DNA from: Paenibacillus contaminans
Lineage (GTDB): Bacteria; Bacillota; Bacilli; Paenibacillales; NBRC-103111
Reading direction: 5' to 3'
DNA: 64,000 bases
NCBI RefSeq assembly: GCF_003285015.1
Contig: NZ_QMFB01000009.1
Span: 1 to 64,000, forward strand
A program made the translations under genes and the position numbers. Positions 16,689 to 26,117 of the stretch are shown in pieces (positions within the stretch are counted from its first letter, which is position 1; each line of letters opens with the position of its first letter). The notes under the pieces are model-generated. The model saw only the letters and a program-made list of their open reading frames with translations, had not been told where the DNA came from and did no database searches.

Positions 16689-17466
16689 TTTGTTCAAGAA
16701 GCGTCTTTCGGATGCGACCCAAATAGGTACGTTTGTCAAAATCGACTCGGCGGAAATCATCGAGCTGCTCGGATACGCCGGCTTCGATTTCATCGTGATC
16801 GACATGGAGCATACGACGATTGATTTCGGACAGGCGGAAAGGATGGTGCGGGTTGCCGACCTGCACGGCATGAGCAGCATCATCCGGGTTCCCGATGCGA
16901 GCAGGATGTCTATTTTACGGGCATTGGACTTGGGCGCGGCAGGCGTCCAGGTTCCGCAAGTATACTCGGCGGACGAGGTTAGGGATGTCGTCGACAAGGC
17001 CAAGTATCCGCCGCAAGGCTCACGGGGACTCACCTATGCGCACCGCGCCGCGGGTTTCGGCCACATGCCCGGCAACTATATGGAGGAGCAGAATACAGCC
17101 GGCACGATAGTTGTTCACGTAGAAACTGTAAACGCTTACGAACGAATAGACGAGCTGTGTGCCGTTGAAGGGCTGGATATCGTTTTTATCGGAGCGCTCG
17201 ACTTAAGCGTATGCTTAGGCGTTAACGGGGCCGATTATATGAATGGCGAGCTGGCTGCCCCCGTTCGATCGATTATTGAGGCCTGCAAGCGTTCAGGGAA
17301 AATGCCCGGCATTGCCGTGACGAATGCAGCGCAATATAAGTTTGCGCTTGAGCAGCGGATTCCTTATATCGTATGGTCGTCCGATGTGGCATTTTTCAAG
17401 CAAGCTCTTGATGCAATCATCCAAACGAAAAGCAAAATAGAACTCGAACATACGGGGGAATCCTAG
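16678..17466 (+). CDS. HpcH/HpaI aldolase/citrate lyase family protein
   Basis: 262 residues. TIM-barrel class II aldolase pattern: LLGYAGFDFIVIDMEHTTID, AGVQVPQVYSADEV, SRGLTYAHRAAGFG, HVETVNAYERIDEL and IGALDLSVCLG, with the metal-binding Glu and Asp in the last two. Family members cleave hydroxy-oxo acids to pyruvate or an aldehyde, e.g. 4-hydroxy-2-oxoheptanedioate. The ATG at 16678 has GAAGAGGG six bases upstream; another ATG at 16672 is nearer to it. Overlap with the cupin gene indicates translational coupling. Confidence 0.92.
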   Translation: MRPNLFKKRLSDATQIGTFVKIDSAEIIELLGYAGFDFIVIDMEHTTIDFGQAERMVRVADLHGMSSIIRVPDASRMSILRALDLGAAGVQVPQVYSADEVRDVVDKAKYPPQGSRGLTYAHRAAGFGHMPGNYMEEQNTAGTIVVHVETVNAYERIDELCAVEGLDIVFIGALDLSVCLGVNGADYMNGELAAPVRSIIEACKRSGKMPGIAVTNAAQYKFALEQRIPYIVWSSDVAFFKQALDAIIQTKSKIELEHTGES

Positions 17467-18780
17467 ATGAGCACTATTCAGGCATCTGCAGCAGCCGGCA
17501 CGAATACGAACGGCCAAGGCAAAAAGGCGTTAATCGCTGCGTACTTCGGTTTTTCGGTCGACATGATCGACGTATACCTGCCTATTATCGCGCTTGCGCC
17601 GGCTATGATTTATTTCCAGCCTGCGGATATGTCGGCAACTTTATCGACAACGCTTTATTACTTGATTTTTGTGCTCTCGCTGATCGGCCGCCCGATCGGA
17701 TCGTTCATCTTCGGCTATGCCGGGGATAAAATCGGTCGTAGAAAAACGACGTTGATCTCGATTTTCGGCATCGGCGCAACGACGCTGCTTATCGCATGTT
17801 TGCCCGGTTATGCGACTCTAGGTCTTGGCGGCGTCTTGTTGTTGGCTGCTCTTCGCCTGATTTCGGGCGTCTTTATGGGCGGCGAATATACGTCTGCGAA
17901 TCCGCTGGCGATGGAATATGCGCCTAAGAACAAGCGGGGATTGTACGGCGGTCTCATTAATGCAGGATTTCCAACCGGTACGATCGTCGTATCGCTCGCA
18001 ACGCTCGGTACGCTGCAGTTTTTCCCTGCGGGCGACGCAACCTCGCTCTATGCCGTATGGGGCTGGCGCATCCCTTTCATTATCGGCGCTTTACTGAGCT
18101 TTATCTTATTCGTTTATACGTATAAAAATGTCGAAGAGTCAAAGGTGTGGGAAGAATCGAAGAAAGCGGACAATCCGATCAAGGATTTGTTCAGCAAAAA
18201 GAATTTGTCTCTGCTCGGCCAAGTATTCCTCGTGATGAGCGGAGTATGGTTTGTTACGAACGCTATTGTCTCTTCTCTGCCCGGCATTCTTAAATATCTT
18301 AACGTTAACAGCGTCGATTCGACGAACGCCCAGCTGGTGACGAACGTGATCATGTTCTTCTTATTTATTCTCGCCGGAGCGATTAGCCAAAAAATCGGCC
18401 GCAAAACGGTGCTGATTGTTTTCGGCATCTTGAGCTTCACGCTGTCTCCGCTGTTTTATTACATGCTGCTGAACGGTGGCTATCAAAATACGACAAAGCT
18501 GATCGTGCTCGTTGTGCTTGTGAACTGTTTGGCGATTCCGGTATTCGGCGTTCTCACTTCGTATATTTCAGAGCGCTTCAGCACGGGCGTACGCGCTTCG
18601 GGTTACGGGATCGGTTACAGCTTGGCGCTGATTATACCGGCAATGACGCCATTTTTCATGCTCGGGTTGAAAAACTTCATGCCTTACGAGTTTACGCCGA
18701 TTGTCATTCTGGTTATAGGCGGCTTGTTCATCACGCTTGGCGCATTGCTTGGACCTGAGACGAAGAAAGTGGATTTGTGA
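17467..18780 (+). CDS. MFS transporter (metabolite:proton symporter type)
   Basis: 437 residues with about 12 hydrophobic helices. The loop 2-3 signature [16 protein letters not shown] and the related [12 protein letters not shown] in the second half mark the major facilitator superfamily. [21 protein letters not shown] is typical of the metabolite:H+ and sialate/lactate-type carriers that import organic acids. It follows the aldolase gene without a gap, and its TGA overlaps the thiolase ATG. It is the likely importer of the operon's substrate. Confidence 0.92.
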   Translation: MSTIQASAAAGTNTNGQGKKALIAAYFGFSVDMIDVYLPIIALAPAMIYFQPADMSATLSTTLYYLIFVLSLIGRPIGSFIFGYAGDKIGRRKTTLISIFGIGATTLLIACLPGYATLGLGGVLLLAALRLISGVFMGGEYTSANPLAMEYAPKNKRGLYGGLINAGFPTGTIVVSLATLGTLQFFPAGDATSLYAVWGWRIPFIIGALLSFILFVYTYKNVEESKVWEESKKADNPIKDLFSKKNLSLLGQVFLVMSGVWFVTNAIVSSLPGILKYLNVNSVDSTNAQLVTNVIMFFLFILAGAISQKIGRKTVLIVFGILSFTLSPLFYYMLLNGGYQNTTKLIVLVVLVNCLAIPVFGVLTSYISERFSTGVRASGYGIGYSLALIIPAMTPFFMLGLKNFMPYEFTPIVILVIGGLFITLGALLGPETKKVDL

Positions 18781-19988
18781 TGAAAAGGAACGAACGGGAT
18801 GTCGTCATCGTCAGTGCCGTGCGGACGCCGATCGGCAGCTTCCAGGGGTCGCTGAAGGACGTGAGTGCCGTTAAGCTTGGCGCCTTGGTCATTCGGGAGG
18901 CGGTTAAGCGGGCCGGTTTGAATGCCGCGGATGTACAGGAAGTCATCATGGGGAACGTTCTGCAAGCGGGACTCGGCCAAAATCCGGCTCGCCAAGCTTC
19001 TCTTGCGGCAGGCTTGCCCCAAGAAACGCCGGCGTACACGATCAATATGGTATGCGGCTCCGGTTTGAAGGCGGTGCATCTGGCGGCGCAGTCGATTCGC
19101 AGCGGGGATAGCGAAGTCGCCGTTGCCGGCGGCATGGAAAATATGAGCCAAGCGCCTTTCCTTGTCCAAGGCGCCCGCGGCGGCTTGCGAATGGGCGATC
19201 ATCAGCTTGTGGACAGCATGATTCGCGACGGTTTATGGTGTGCGGCGAACGATTATCACATGGGCGTGACGGCCGAGAACTTATGCGACAAATACTCGCT
19301 GAGCCGCGAGGAACTTGACCGCTTCGCGCTGGACAGCCAGCGAAAGGCAGCGTCGGCGATCGCAGACGAGCGCTTCGCGGACGAGACGGTGCCCGTCGAG
19401 ATTCCGCAGCGCAAGGGCGAAGCGATCGTCATGGATACGGACGAGTATCCGCGCGACACGTCGCTGGCTGCGCTTGCGAAGCTAAGTCCGGCTTTTAAGC
19501 GGGACGGCGCAGTGACGGCCGGCAACGCCTCGGGCATTAACGACGGCGCGGCCGCGCTGGTGCTGATGAGCGCCGGGAAGGCGCGGGAGTACGGGCTTAC
19601 GCCGCTTGCGGTCATCCGCGCCAACGCTTCGGCCGGCGTAGATCCGGCGTTCATGGGCCTCGGCCCTGTCCCTGCCGTTCGTCAGGCGCTGGCAAAAGCC
19701 GGCTTGACGATAGCGGATATGGGGCTTATTGAAGCGAATGAGGCGTTCGCGTCGCAAGCGCTTGCGGTGGCACAGGAATTGCAGCTTGATTCGAGCGTAC
19801 TGAACGTGAATGGCGGCGCTATTGCGCTCGGCCATCCGATCGGCGCCAGCGGCGCGCGCATTTTGGTGACGCTGCTGCATGAAATGAAGCGCCGCGAGAC
19901 GCAATACGGCCTTGCCGCGCTTTGTATCGGAGGCGGACAAGGAGTTGCGACAATCGTCGAGCGGCCGAACGCCGGCTGGGAAGGATAG
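18780..19988 (+). CDS. Acetyl-CoA acyltransferase (thiolase)
   Basis: 402 residues, a normal thiolase. The acylated cysteine is in [14 protein letters not shown] (about residue 89), the catalytic His in [16 protein letters not shown] and the second Cys in ALCIGGGQG. Thiolases of this type split a 3-oxoacyl-CoA, such as acetoacetyl-CoA or 3-oxoadipyl-CoA, with CoA. The next two genes encode a 3-oxoacid CoA-transferase, so the operon very likely ends by activating a 3-oxoacid and cleaving it to acetyl-CoA plus an acyl-CoA. The ATG overlaps the MFS stop (GTGATGA). Confidence 0.95.
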   Translation: MKRNERDVVIVSAVRTPIGSFQGSLKDVSAVKLGALVIREAVKRAGLNAADVQEVIMGNVLQAGLGQNPARQASLAAGLPQETPAYTINMVCGSGLKAVHLAAQSIRSGDSEVAVAGGMENMSQAPFLVQGARGGLRMGDHQLVDSMIRDGLWCAANDYHMGVTAENLCDKYSLSREELDRFALDSQRKAASAIADERFADETVPVEIPQRKGEAIVMDTDEYPRDTSLAALAKLSPAFKRDGAVTAGNASGINDGAAALVLMSAGKAREYGLTPLAVIRANASAGVDPAFMGLGPVPAVRQALAKAGLTIADMGLIEANEAFASQALAVAQELQLDSSVLNVNGGAIALGHPIGASGARILVTLLHEMKRRETQYGLAALCIGGGQGVATIVERPNAGWEG

Positions 19989-20686
19989 TGAATGAAGTGA
20001 AGACGATAATGGCTTCTTACGCGGATGCGATTGCCGACATTCAGGACGGAGCGACGCTGATGGTCGGCGGCTTCGGGCTTGTCGGCATACCGGAAAATTT
20101 GATAACCGCGCTGGCGGAGAAGGGCGTCAAAGACTTGACGATCATTTCAAACAACTGCGGCGTGGATGACTTCGGTCTGGGGCTTCTGCTGCGGAACAAG
20201 CAGATTCGTACCGTGATCGCCTCCTATGTCGGCGAAAATAAAGAGTTTGAAAGGCAAGCGCTGTCGGGCGAGATTGAGGTGAAGCTCATTCCGCAAGGCA
20301 CGCTGGCCGAGAAAATTCGCGCAGGCGGAGCGGGCATCCCTGCGTTTTATACGCCGGCAGGCGTCGGCACGCCGATTGCGGAAAACCGCGAAACGCGTAT
20401 ATTCGGCGGCAAGGAATATTTGCTGGAGGAGTCGCTGACGGCAGATTTTAGCTTGATTCTCGCTGCAAAAGCGGACCGGATGGGGAATCTCGCATACAAC
20501 AAGACGGCGATGAATTTCAATCCGATCATGGCGGCGGCTGGACGCATTACGATTGCCGAGACGGAAGAGATCGTCGAGGCCGGCGCGTTGAACCCGAGTA
20601 TGATCCATACGCCCGGCATTTATGTCCAGCGTCTTATCGTCGGCCGGCAGACGAAGCGGGTCGAAAAGCGGACGGTGCGGGCATAG
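19988..20686 (+). CDS. 3-oxoacid CoA-transferase, subunit A
   Basis: 232 residues. [13 protein letters not shown] and [18 protein letters not shown] are the subunit A signatures; later [17 protein letters not shown] and [21 protein letters not shown] follow the family pattern. Together with subunit B it moves CoA, usually from succinyl-CoA, onto a 3-oxoacid. The start is uncertain: GTG at 19988 overlaps the thiolase stop and has GGAAGG close upstream; GTG 19997 and ATG 20009 are alternatives. Confidence 0.94.
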   Translation: MNEVKTIMASYADAIADIQDGATLMVGGFGLVGIPENLITALAEKGVKDLTIISNNCGVDDFGLGLLLRNKQIRTVIASYVGENKEFERQALSGEIEVKLIPQGTLAEKIRAGGAGIPAFYTPAGVGTPIAENRETRIFGGKEYLLEESLTADFSLILAAKADRMGNLAYNKTAMNFNPIMAAAGRITIAETEEIVEAGALNPSMIHTPGIYVQRLIVGRQTKRVEKRTVRA

Positions 20687-20711
20687 GTCATACGGGGACG
20701 GGGGAAGGAAG

Positions 20712-21392
20712 ATGGCTGTACACATGGTTAATACGAAAATTTCGGTTCGGGAGCGTATCGCCAGAAGAGCGGAGCGGGAAATCGAGACCGGCTTTTATGT
20801 AAACTTGGGCATCGGCATTCCGACGCTGGTTGCGAATTATTTGGCGGCGGATAAGCAGGTCGTGCTGCAATCGGAGAACGGCTTGCTCGGCATAGGGCCA
20901 TATCCGACGGAGGAGGAGCTCGACCCGGACTTGATCAACGCCGGCAAGGAAACGGTCACCGCTGCCGAAGGCGCCGCCTTTTTCCACAGTGCGGAATCGT
21001 TCGGCATGATCCGGGGCGGACATATCGATTTGGCGATTTTAGGCGGGATGGAGGTGTCCTGCCAGGGCGATCTTGCCAATTGGATGATTCCCGGCAAGAT
21101 GGTCAAGGGAATGGGCGGAGCGATGGATCTGGTGCACGGCGCGAAACGGATCGTCGTCATTATGGACCATGTCAGCAAGGACGGCCGGCCCAAAATTTTG
21201 CAAGCGTGCAGTCTGCCGTTAACGGGCAAACGCGTCGTCGATCGGATCATCACGGACAGGGCGGTCATCGACGTAACGCCGAACGGCTTGCGGCTTGTGG
21301 AGGTCGCTTTCGGCTGCACGGTCGAGGAGGTTAAAGCGCACACGCAGGCGGAGCTGCACGTCGCGGAAGATGTCGCGTTGGATGCTTACTAA
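20712..21392 (+). CDS. 3-oxoacid CoA-transferase, subunit B
   Basis: 226 residues. The active-site Glu that forms the CoA thioester lies in [31 protein letters not shown] and [13 protein letters not shown] are conserved. GGAAGGAAG precedes the ATG. It ends the operon; two hairpins follow. The A/B pair resembles ScoAB and PcaIJ equally, so acetoacetate and 3-oxoadipate remain possible substrates. Confidence 0.94.
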   Translation: MAVHMVNTKISVRERIARRAEREIETGFYVNLGIGIPTLVANYLAADKQVVLQSENGLLGIGPYPTEEELDPDLINAGKETVTAAEGAAFFHSAESFGMIRGGHIDLAILGGMEVSCQGDLANWMIPGKMVKGMGGAMDLVHGAKRIVVIMDHVSKDGRPKILQACSLPLTGKRVVDRIITDRAVIDVTPNGLRLVEVAFGCTVEEVKAHTQAELHVAEDVALDAY

Positions 21393-21413
21393 GTTGACGT
21401 CCTAAATGATTAA

Positions 21414-21511
21414 CGGCGGCGAATTTATGGATTCGTAAATCCGAGATTCGCCGCCGCACATAGAAGGAGAGAGCATACTGTTGTCCGAACGGGACGGGAG
21501 TATGCTTTTTT
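21414..21511 (+). terminator. Double hairpin ending the catabolic operon
   Basis: CGGCGGCGAAT pairs with ATTCGCCGCCG (21414-21456, no T-run). AGCATAC pairs with GTATGCT followed by TTTTT (21472-21511), a standard terminator. Confidence 0.85.
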
Positions 21512-21944
21512 ATTGAAATACCTTGCCCTTGCTTGCGAAAAATGCGCTAAAAGTCTGTTTATGGGTAAAGTATGTCCGAGGCAGGCAAGGGAGAGCATGA
21601 ATAGAAAGGATGCGTGATAACCTCGCCGGTATCCTGCTGTAGAGGCTCCTTTGTATGCTGTAGTCCGACTATGCCTGCTTGGAATAAGGAATCGCGGTAG
21701 CCCTTACGCTGGAATCCGAATTTGCCTGCTTGGAGAATGGATTATTCGGTGTATCGAGCGAAATAGCCGCTGCAAGCGGGCATTTTCGAACTGTAGATGG
21801 GGAAAGGAATTCAGACTCGATTCCAAGCGGGCGAAATCCGACTGTAGCGCATGCAAGCGACGCGAGGGGGACGGCTTCTAATGTTGATGAAGACGAATTG
21901 CTTTCCTTCAAAGAAGCTGTATATTAGGTATTAGAAAGGATCCG
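21512..21944. other. Intergenic region with short direct repeats, no clear gene
   Basis: TGCCTGCTTGGA occurs at 21671-21682 and again at 21723-21734, and GAACTGTAG/CGACTGTAG recur further on. Several short frames are open but none has a ribosome binding site or coding sense. It looks like decayed repetitive DNA. Confidence 0.5.
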
Positions 21945-22835
21945 TTGCCTTCTCGTGCCACGGTTCATTTTACGTATGAAAGACTTTGGGAAGGTATTAA
22001 ACTGGGAAAAGAACTTATAAGGGAGAATATTTATAGGATGAAACATCTTTATAAGATCGATAGTAGTGAATTCAATAGTCAATATGGCGAACCGATAAAC
22101 AGGGATTCTATTAAACAAGAAATGTTATCCGTAAAAAATAATAAAATCGTTACCAAGACGATTGCCGATAGCGGCTTTGAGATCACGGAAACTTTATTTG
22201 AACGACAAGATATGGAGACGATTATCCTCTCGAATATAGAAATTCAATTTGCTTTGTATCAATTTTATGTTTTGTATAGCGGCTTAGAAAATGAAGAAGA
22301 CCGCTCCACTGGGAAGTTGTGCGGAGAGATTTGGTATCCCAATGCGGAAAATAAGCTGAGCGATACGACGTTATTCCATTTGCTTTCGATTTTCGATTCT
22401 TTGCATGTCGTTTACAAAAAAGACAAAACGCATGTTCAAACTACGCTTTCAAGCTTGGATACGAAAACGTCAATCTATCATACATACAAAAGGCTGTACA
22501 AGGAATCGCGCTTAAACCCGATCATTATGTCTTTTATGGATGAATGGAAAGGGCATCGATTAGAAGTTGCCGGTAACGCCGTCTATCAATATCGGCCTTG
22601 TGAAGACGACATCGAACCAATTGTTCTGGATGCGGAAGAAATGATCTTCATTGATTTTATTAAGCAGCAACTGACGCTATCCAATTATTTCATGTTTTAT
22701 TGCATAGGCTGGAATGAAGATGATGTCGCAAGGAGCCTGATACTGAAAAAGCTGGTGAAACCGTTCAACAAGCTATTTTTCCTTTCAACTCCCGATCGAT
22801 TCCTATCGCAGCTTCTTGTTATATCGAATCATTAG
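21945..22835 (+). CDS. Hypothetical protein, about 296 residues or less
   Basis: No family recognised. The product is soluble, helical and rich in charged residues (LWEGIKLGKELIRENIYRMKHLYKID near the start; IYHTYKRLYKESRLNPIIMSFMDEWKGHRLE in the middle), with no signal peptide or membrane segment. The start is unsure: TTG at 21945 lacks a good ribosome binding site, and ATG at 22038 follows a weak GGGAGAA. The frame is open upstream only to a TGA at 21888, so a truncated N-terminus cannot be excluded. The gene is AT-rich compared with the operon before it, a possible sign of transfer. Confidence 0.6.
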   Translation: MPSRATVHFTYERLWEGIKLGKELIRENIYRMKHLYKIDSSEFNSQYGEPINRDSIKQEMLSVKNNKIVTKTIADSGFEITETLFERQDMETIILSNIEIQFALYQFYVLYSGLENEEDRSTGKLCGEIWYPNAENKLSDTTLFHLLSIFDSLHVVYKKDKTHVQTTLSSLDTKTSIYHTYKRLYKESRLNPIIMSFMDEWKGHRLEVAGNAVYQYRPCEDDIEPIVLDAEEMIFIDFIKQQLTLSNYFMFYCIGWNEDDVARSLILKKLVKPFNKLFFLSTPDRFLSQLLVISNH

Positions 22836-22953
22836 CAAGCTGATGCGGGGTCGGTAAGTGAATGCGATTCATTACGTCAGTGTTCATGATTGAGGCAAGT
22901 TTCGTTATAACCAATTATTCCATATTCCGGAAACGCCCGGTTTGGTATAGTAC

Positions 22954-23142
22954 ATGTTGGAGATAAACGAAAGGGGACATGACGATGCCAGCAATACTGT
23001 AATGGTTTTTGACGATGCAGCGCCGAACCAAGCTTCACTGCCAAGGGATCCGTGCGCTCATTTTAAGCCGTTACAGGAACGCATGGTAATTCGTCATTAC
23101 GAACCTTGGACCTATGGGAAGGGCTATACCTATCTCCTTTAG
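22954..23142 (+). CDS. Possible small protein, 62 residues
   Basis: The frame encodes an acidic then aromatic peptide (VMVFDDAAPNQASLPRDPC, HYEPWTYGKGYTYLL). An internal ATG at 23001 is an alternative start, and neither has a strong ribosome binding site. The codon pattern looks coding, but no family is recognised. Confidence 0.35.
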   Translation: MLEINERGHDDASNTVMVFDDAAPNQASLPRDPCAHFKPLQERMVIRHYEPWTYGKGYTYLL

Positions 23143-23197
23143 TGAACGTTACTTTCGCGTTCCTTCTATTATCACGATCGATATAGGAGGAAACCCA

Positions 23198-23395
23198 ATG
23201 AAATGCAGTCAGTGCGGAAAAGGTCCCGTCTTAGCCAACCGTATTCACATCTCGCGTTCCCACGTCAGCAGACGCAGCAAACGCCGGCAAAAGCCTAATG
23301 TTTCGAAGAGGCGGTTAAACATAGGCGGTGTCATTCAGACGTTATGTATTTGCACGAAATGCGTGCGGACTATCGCCAAGCAGCTGCGCGGCTAA
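23198..23395 (+). CDS. rpmB: 50S ribosomal protein L28, Cys-containing form
   Basis: 65 residues. The core (NRIHISRSHVSRRSKRRQKPNV, then KRRLNIGGVIQTLCICTKCVRT) follows L28. Two CxxC pairs (C-S-Q-C near the start and C-I-C-T-K-C near the end) make it the zinc-binding version, whereas the B. subtilis L28 lacks them. AGGAGG at 23186-23191 sets the ATG. It has its own hairpin terminator and stands alone, as rpmB often does. A Cys-free paralogue elsewhere in the genome would be expected if zinc-dependent swapping occurs. Confidence 0.88.
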   Translation: MKCSQCGKGPVLANRIHISRSHVSRRSKRRQKPNVSKRRLNIGGVIQTLCICTKCVRTIAKQLRG

Positions 23396-23406
23396 AATAA
23401 CAGAAG

Positions 23407-23440
23407 GAGCCAAGGAGTCGATTCCTTGGCTCTTATTTAC
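23407..23440 (+). terminator. rpmB terminator
   Basis: GAGCCAAGG-AGTCGATT-CCTTGGCTC followed by TTATTT. Confidence 0.85.
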
Positions 23441-23557
23441 GTTACCATGTTTGGTTGGACGAGTTAAGGCAAGAGGGTAACTTTTGGTTTGATGCTTATC
23501 CGGCCTAGTTTTATGTATGTTATACTGAATCTAACAAGTAAATACGGAGGTGACGAG

Positions 23558-23860
23558 ATGCGCTGGGAAGAGGTTAGAGAGCAGTTTCCTGACGAGTGGG
23601 TGGTATGTGAAGCGCTGCGATCTCACTCAGAGGGTGGTTTCTGGTTCATTGAAGAGGTGGCTGTAATCGATAGGCATGACGATTCAGGCATTGCCATGAA
23701 ACGCTATTACGAATTGCATCGAGAACATCCTTTTAGGGAATATGGCTTTTTCCACACATCTAGTGAAACGCTGAAGCTCCGTGAGAAAGGGGCGGGAATT
23801 CGAGGACCTGCTGGCTTGGTTATAGATTCTAGTGATCTCACTATAGCAGTAAAGGGATGA
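23558..23860 (+). CDS. Conserved hypothetical protein, 100 residues
   Basis: ATG at 23558 follows GGAGGTGA at 4-5 bases. The product (MRWEEVREQFPDEWVVCEAL, EVAVIDRHDDSGIAMKRYYEL, REYGFFHTSSETLKLRE) is a small soluble protein of a type common in Bacilli and has no assigned function. A hairpin terminator follows (about 23903-23932). Confidence 0.75.
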   Translation: MRWEEVREQFPDEWVVCEALRSHSEGGFWFIEEVAVIDRHDDSGIAMKRYYELHREHPFREYGFFHTSSETLKLREKGAGIRGPAGLVIDSSDLTIAVKG

Positions 23861-23902
23861 GTCGAATACTCGTCCGAAACAACACATAATATATCCGAAA
23901 GC

Positions 23903-23932
23903 AAACCCAGACCTCAAACGGCCTGGGTTTTT
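23903..23932 (+). terminator. Terminator
   Basis: AAACCCAG-ACCTCAAACGG-CCTGGGTTTTT after the 100-residue gene. Confidence 0.85.
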
Positions 23933-24098
23933 ACTTACCGGAATAAGCCGAAGACGGAAAATACTTCGCCGCATTTAATTTTAGGCCTATACATTTTCCA
24001 CCATTAAATTTCAATGTCGCCATACTTTCACCATGTTCGAACCGCCCGGAATGCGCGAATATAGAGGCATGGAGCACATAATGAGAGGAGAAAAGCGG

Positions 24099-24560
24099 AT
24101 GAAGCTGGCGGAAGCGCTCGTCCTTCGGGCGGATACCCAAAAGAAAATCGCGCAATTAAAGCAAAGGCTGGAAAGGGTCGTCAAGGTGCAGGAAGGAGAA
24201 ACGCCGGCGGAAGATCCGCAGGTTCTTATCGCCGAGCTGAAGCATACCTTGGACGAACAGACGAATTGGATCCGCAAAATAAACAAAACGAATGCGTTGA
24301 CTCCGTTTAACGGCGAGCTCAGCATCTCGGATGCTTTAGCCGAACGGGATCAGATTATGCAGCACCGTAAAATGTTGAACGATATTCTCGAACAGGCATC
24401 CATCAAGCAAGACCGGTACAGCCGTTCGGAAGTGAAGTTTCAGCGGACGGTTGATGTGGCGCAAATTCAAATGAAGGCGGATGAGCTATCCAAGGCGTAT
24501 CGCGAGTTCGATTTCAGGATTCAAGAAATGAACTGGAAAACGGATCTGCTTGAAAAATAG
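24099..24560 (+). CDS. DIP1984 family protein
   Basis: 153 residues, almost entirely helical and coiled-coil like (MKLAEALVLRADTQKKIAQL, LIAELKHTLDEQTNWIRKIN, SISDALAERDQIMQHRKML). This matches the DIP1984 (septicolysin-like) family, whose function is not established. The ATG at 24099 is preceded by AGGAGAAAAG. It is monocistronic as far as can be seen. Confidence 0.85.
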   Translation: MKLAEALVLRADTQKKIAQLKQRLERVVKVQEGETPAEDPQVLIAELKHTLDEQTNWIRKINKTNALTPFNGELSISDALAERDQIMQHRKMLNDILEQASIKQDRYSRSEVKFQRTVDVAQIQMKADELSKAYREFDFRIQEMNWKTDLLEK

Positions 24561-24641
24561 CTGCGAAGGTAACCCGTTTCGGTTAAGGCGAGCACAACCC
24601 GCCAACAGGGAAAGTTGGACTCCTAGATTAGACGCAGGGCC

Positions 24642-24866
24642 ATGTCTAGTGCAATGACCAATGAGCCCAGTATTGTAACAAAAATGCGTATGAGCATGGA
24701 AGTAAAGGGTACCGCTTACTGTAATTACCGCGTGCTGATTGCCGAAACGGGTGAGGGCGGGGAAGGGGATTTGCAGCTGACGGTTTTGACGAAGGACGAT
24801 ACCATACGCCCGTCATTTTTACAACAGATCGAATCGGGCGTGAAGGCCATATCAGTACTGCCATAG
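24642..24866 (+). CDS. Small hypothetical protein, 74 residues
   Basis: The peptide (SIVTKMRMSMEVKGTAYCNY, VLIAETGEGGEGDLQLTVLT, RPSFLQQIESGVKAISVLP) looks coding, but the ribosome binding site is weak and no family is recognised. The short GCCGCATGAGGTTATGGTTTTT after the stop may be a remnant terminator. The rest of 24867-25033 is empty. Confidence 0.4.
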   Translation: MSSAMTNEPSIVTKMRMSMEVKGTAYCNYRVLIAETGEGGEGDLQLTVLTKDDTIRPSFLQQIESGVKAISVLP

Positions 24867-25033
24867 CCGCATGAGGTTATGGTTTTTGCATTTCTTTAAC
24901 AGGAAAAACGGACGGCTGGAACACCCTATTATTCGCTCCATCCAACTCCTTAAACGAGAGGTAAATTGCCGACTATCAGCCATATTGCATTTTTGAAAAC
25001 GATATGATAACTTTCAGGTAAAGAGGTGAGCGA

Positions 25034-25870
25034 ATGCTCCAGACATCCTTGATTTTACAAAGCGATAAGCCAGGCGAAGTCACGGTATTGACTAGCGGGA
25101 GCAGCCAGACGCCGGCCGGCCATTCCATTATGCCGCAGATCCTCGACTACTACTTGATTCATTACGTTATATCGGGAAAAGGGGTATTCCGGAACGGCGA
25201 ACAAAGATATGAGCTTGGAGCGGGCGATCTTTTTATTATTTATCCGAATCAATTGATTTCATATACGGCGGACGATGTAAATCCGTGGCAGTATACATGG
25301 GTAGGTTTTACCGGAACGATTGCCGATCCGTTGCTTCATGCCGTCGGTATTACACCGGATTTACATGTAGTTAACATCGGGGATGATGAACGGATTCTAA
25401 GTCTGTTTACAAGCATTCGCGATCATTTTCAGCCGCGGGACCATTTTTTTGAACTGTCGACGGGGGCGTATGTAAGACTGCTGCTCGTGGAGCTGAGAAG
25501 AAAAATAGAAATCAATCAGCCTTTAGCGTCCGGTACACATCAAGAAAGCTATGCAATTGTCGGCAAAAGCATCCGCTGGATGATCGCGCACTACAACCAG
25601 CCGATAACGATGGAGCAGCTGGCCGATTCAATGGGGTACCACCGCGCGCATCTGTCCAAGCTATTTTCCAAGTATACGGGTATGTCTCCGACCCAGTATC
25701 TTTTTAAACTGCGTATGCAGAGGGCCCAGTCCTTGCTTCTCGGCGTTTATACCATCGAGCAGATCGCAGCTTCCGTAGGATATTCCGACGCCCTGTATTT
25801 CTCCAAAATGTTCAAAAAATGGTCCGGCGTCTCACCGACCGTATACCGGCAAAAAATAAAAAAGGATTAA
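25034..25870 (+). CDS. AraC family transcriptional regulator with cupin sensor
   Basis: 278 residues. The N-terminal AraC-binding cupin (HYVISGKGVFRNGEQRYELGAGDLFIIYPNQ) is followed by two C-terminal helix-turn-helix units (TMEQLADSMGYHRAHLSKLFSKYTG and IEQIAASVGYSDALYFSKMFKK, about 190-275). Such regulators sense sugars and activate glycan-use genes. It converges with the beta-helix protein and the glycan locus, a possible target. AAGAGGTGAGCGA precedes the ATG. Confidence 0.93.
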   Translation: MLQTSLILQSDKPGEVTVLTSGSSQTPAGHSIMPQILDYYLIHYVISGKGVFRNGEQRYELGAGDLFIIYPNQLISYTADDVNPWQYTWVGFTGTIADPLLHAVGITPDLHVVNIGDDERILSLFTSIRDHFQPRDHFFELSTGAYVRLLLVELRRKIEINQPLASGTHQESYAIVGKSIRWMIAHYNQPITMEQLADSMGYHRAHLSKLFSKYTGMSPTQYLFKLRMQRAQSLLLGVYTIEQIAASVGYSDALYFSKMFKKWSGVSPTVYRQKIKKD

Positions 25871-25873
25871 CAA

Positions 25874-25901
25874 ACCGGAAGCCTGTTTAAGAGGACTTCC
25901 G
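25874..25901 (+). terminator. Hairpin after the AraC gene
   Basis: CCGGAAG pairs with CTTCCGG. There is no T-run, so termination strength is unclear. Confidence 0.5.
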
Positions 25902-25916
25902 GCAGGATGCATCTAT

Positions 25917-26117
25917 TTAATTGATTTTATACATTTCCAAATCGTCAAGATAAACCTCTCCGTCCCGCTCGAAGCCTTCCAGCTGCACTCCCCATTGAAT
26001 TTCGGCGACCGTACTTGCACCGTACTGCGCTGGAATATCCGCTATGAAGGTTACCATGGACCATCCGCCTTCCGTATACTTCACCGGCACCGTTTCGCTG
26101 CGGCTCCAATTCGGCAT
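25917..26117 (-). pseudogene. C-terminal fragment of a beta-sandwich (CBM-like) domain
   Basis: 66 codons starting with an ATG directly behind the TAG of the beta-helix gene. The sequence (YTEGGWSMVTFIADIPAQYG, then IQWGVQLEGFERDGEVYLDDLEMYKI) reads as the last strands of a carbohydrate-binding jelly roll, where a final Asp-Asp strand is typical. A complete domain would need about 60 more residues. Either a separate domain was cut down here or the beta-helix protein once extended into it. No ribosome binding site is seen. Confidence 0.5.

Noticed and set aside
21651-21927. Short frames in the repeat-rich intergenic region
   Set aside because: They overlap one another on both strands and follow repeats rather than codon structure.
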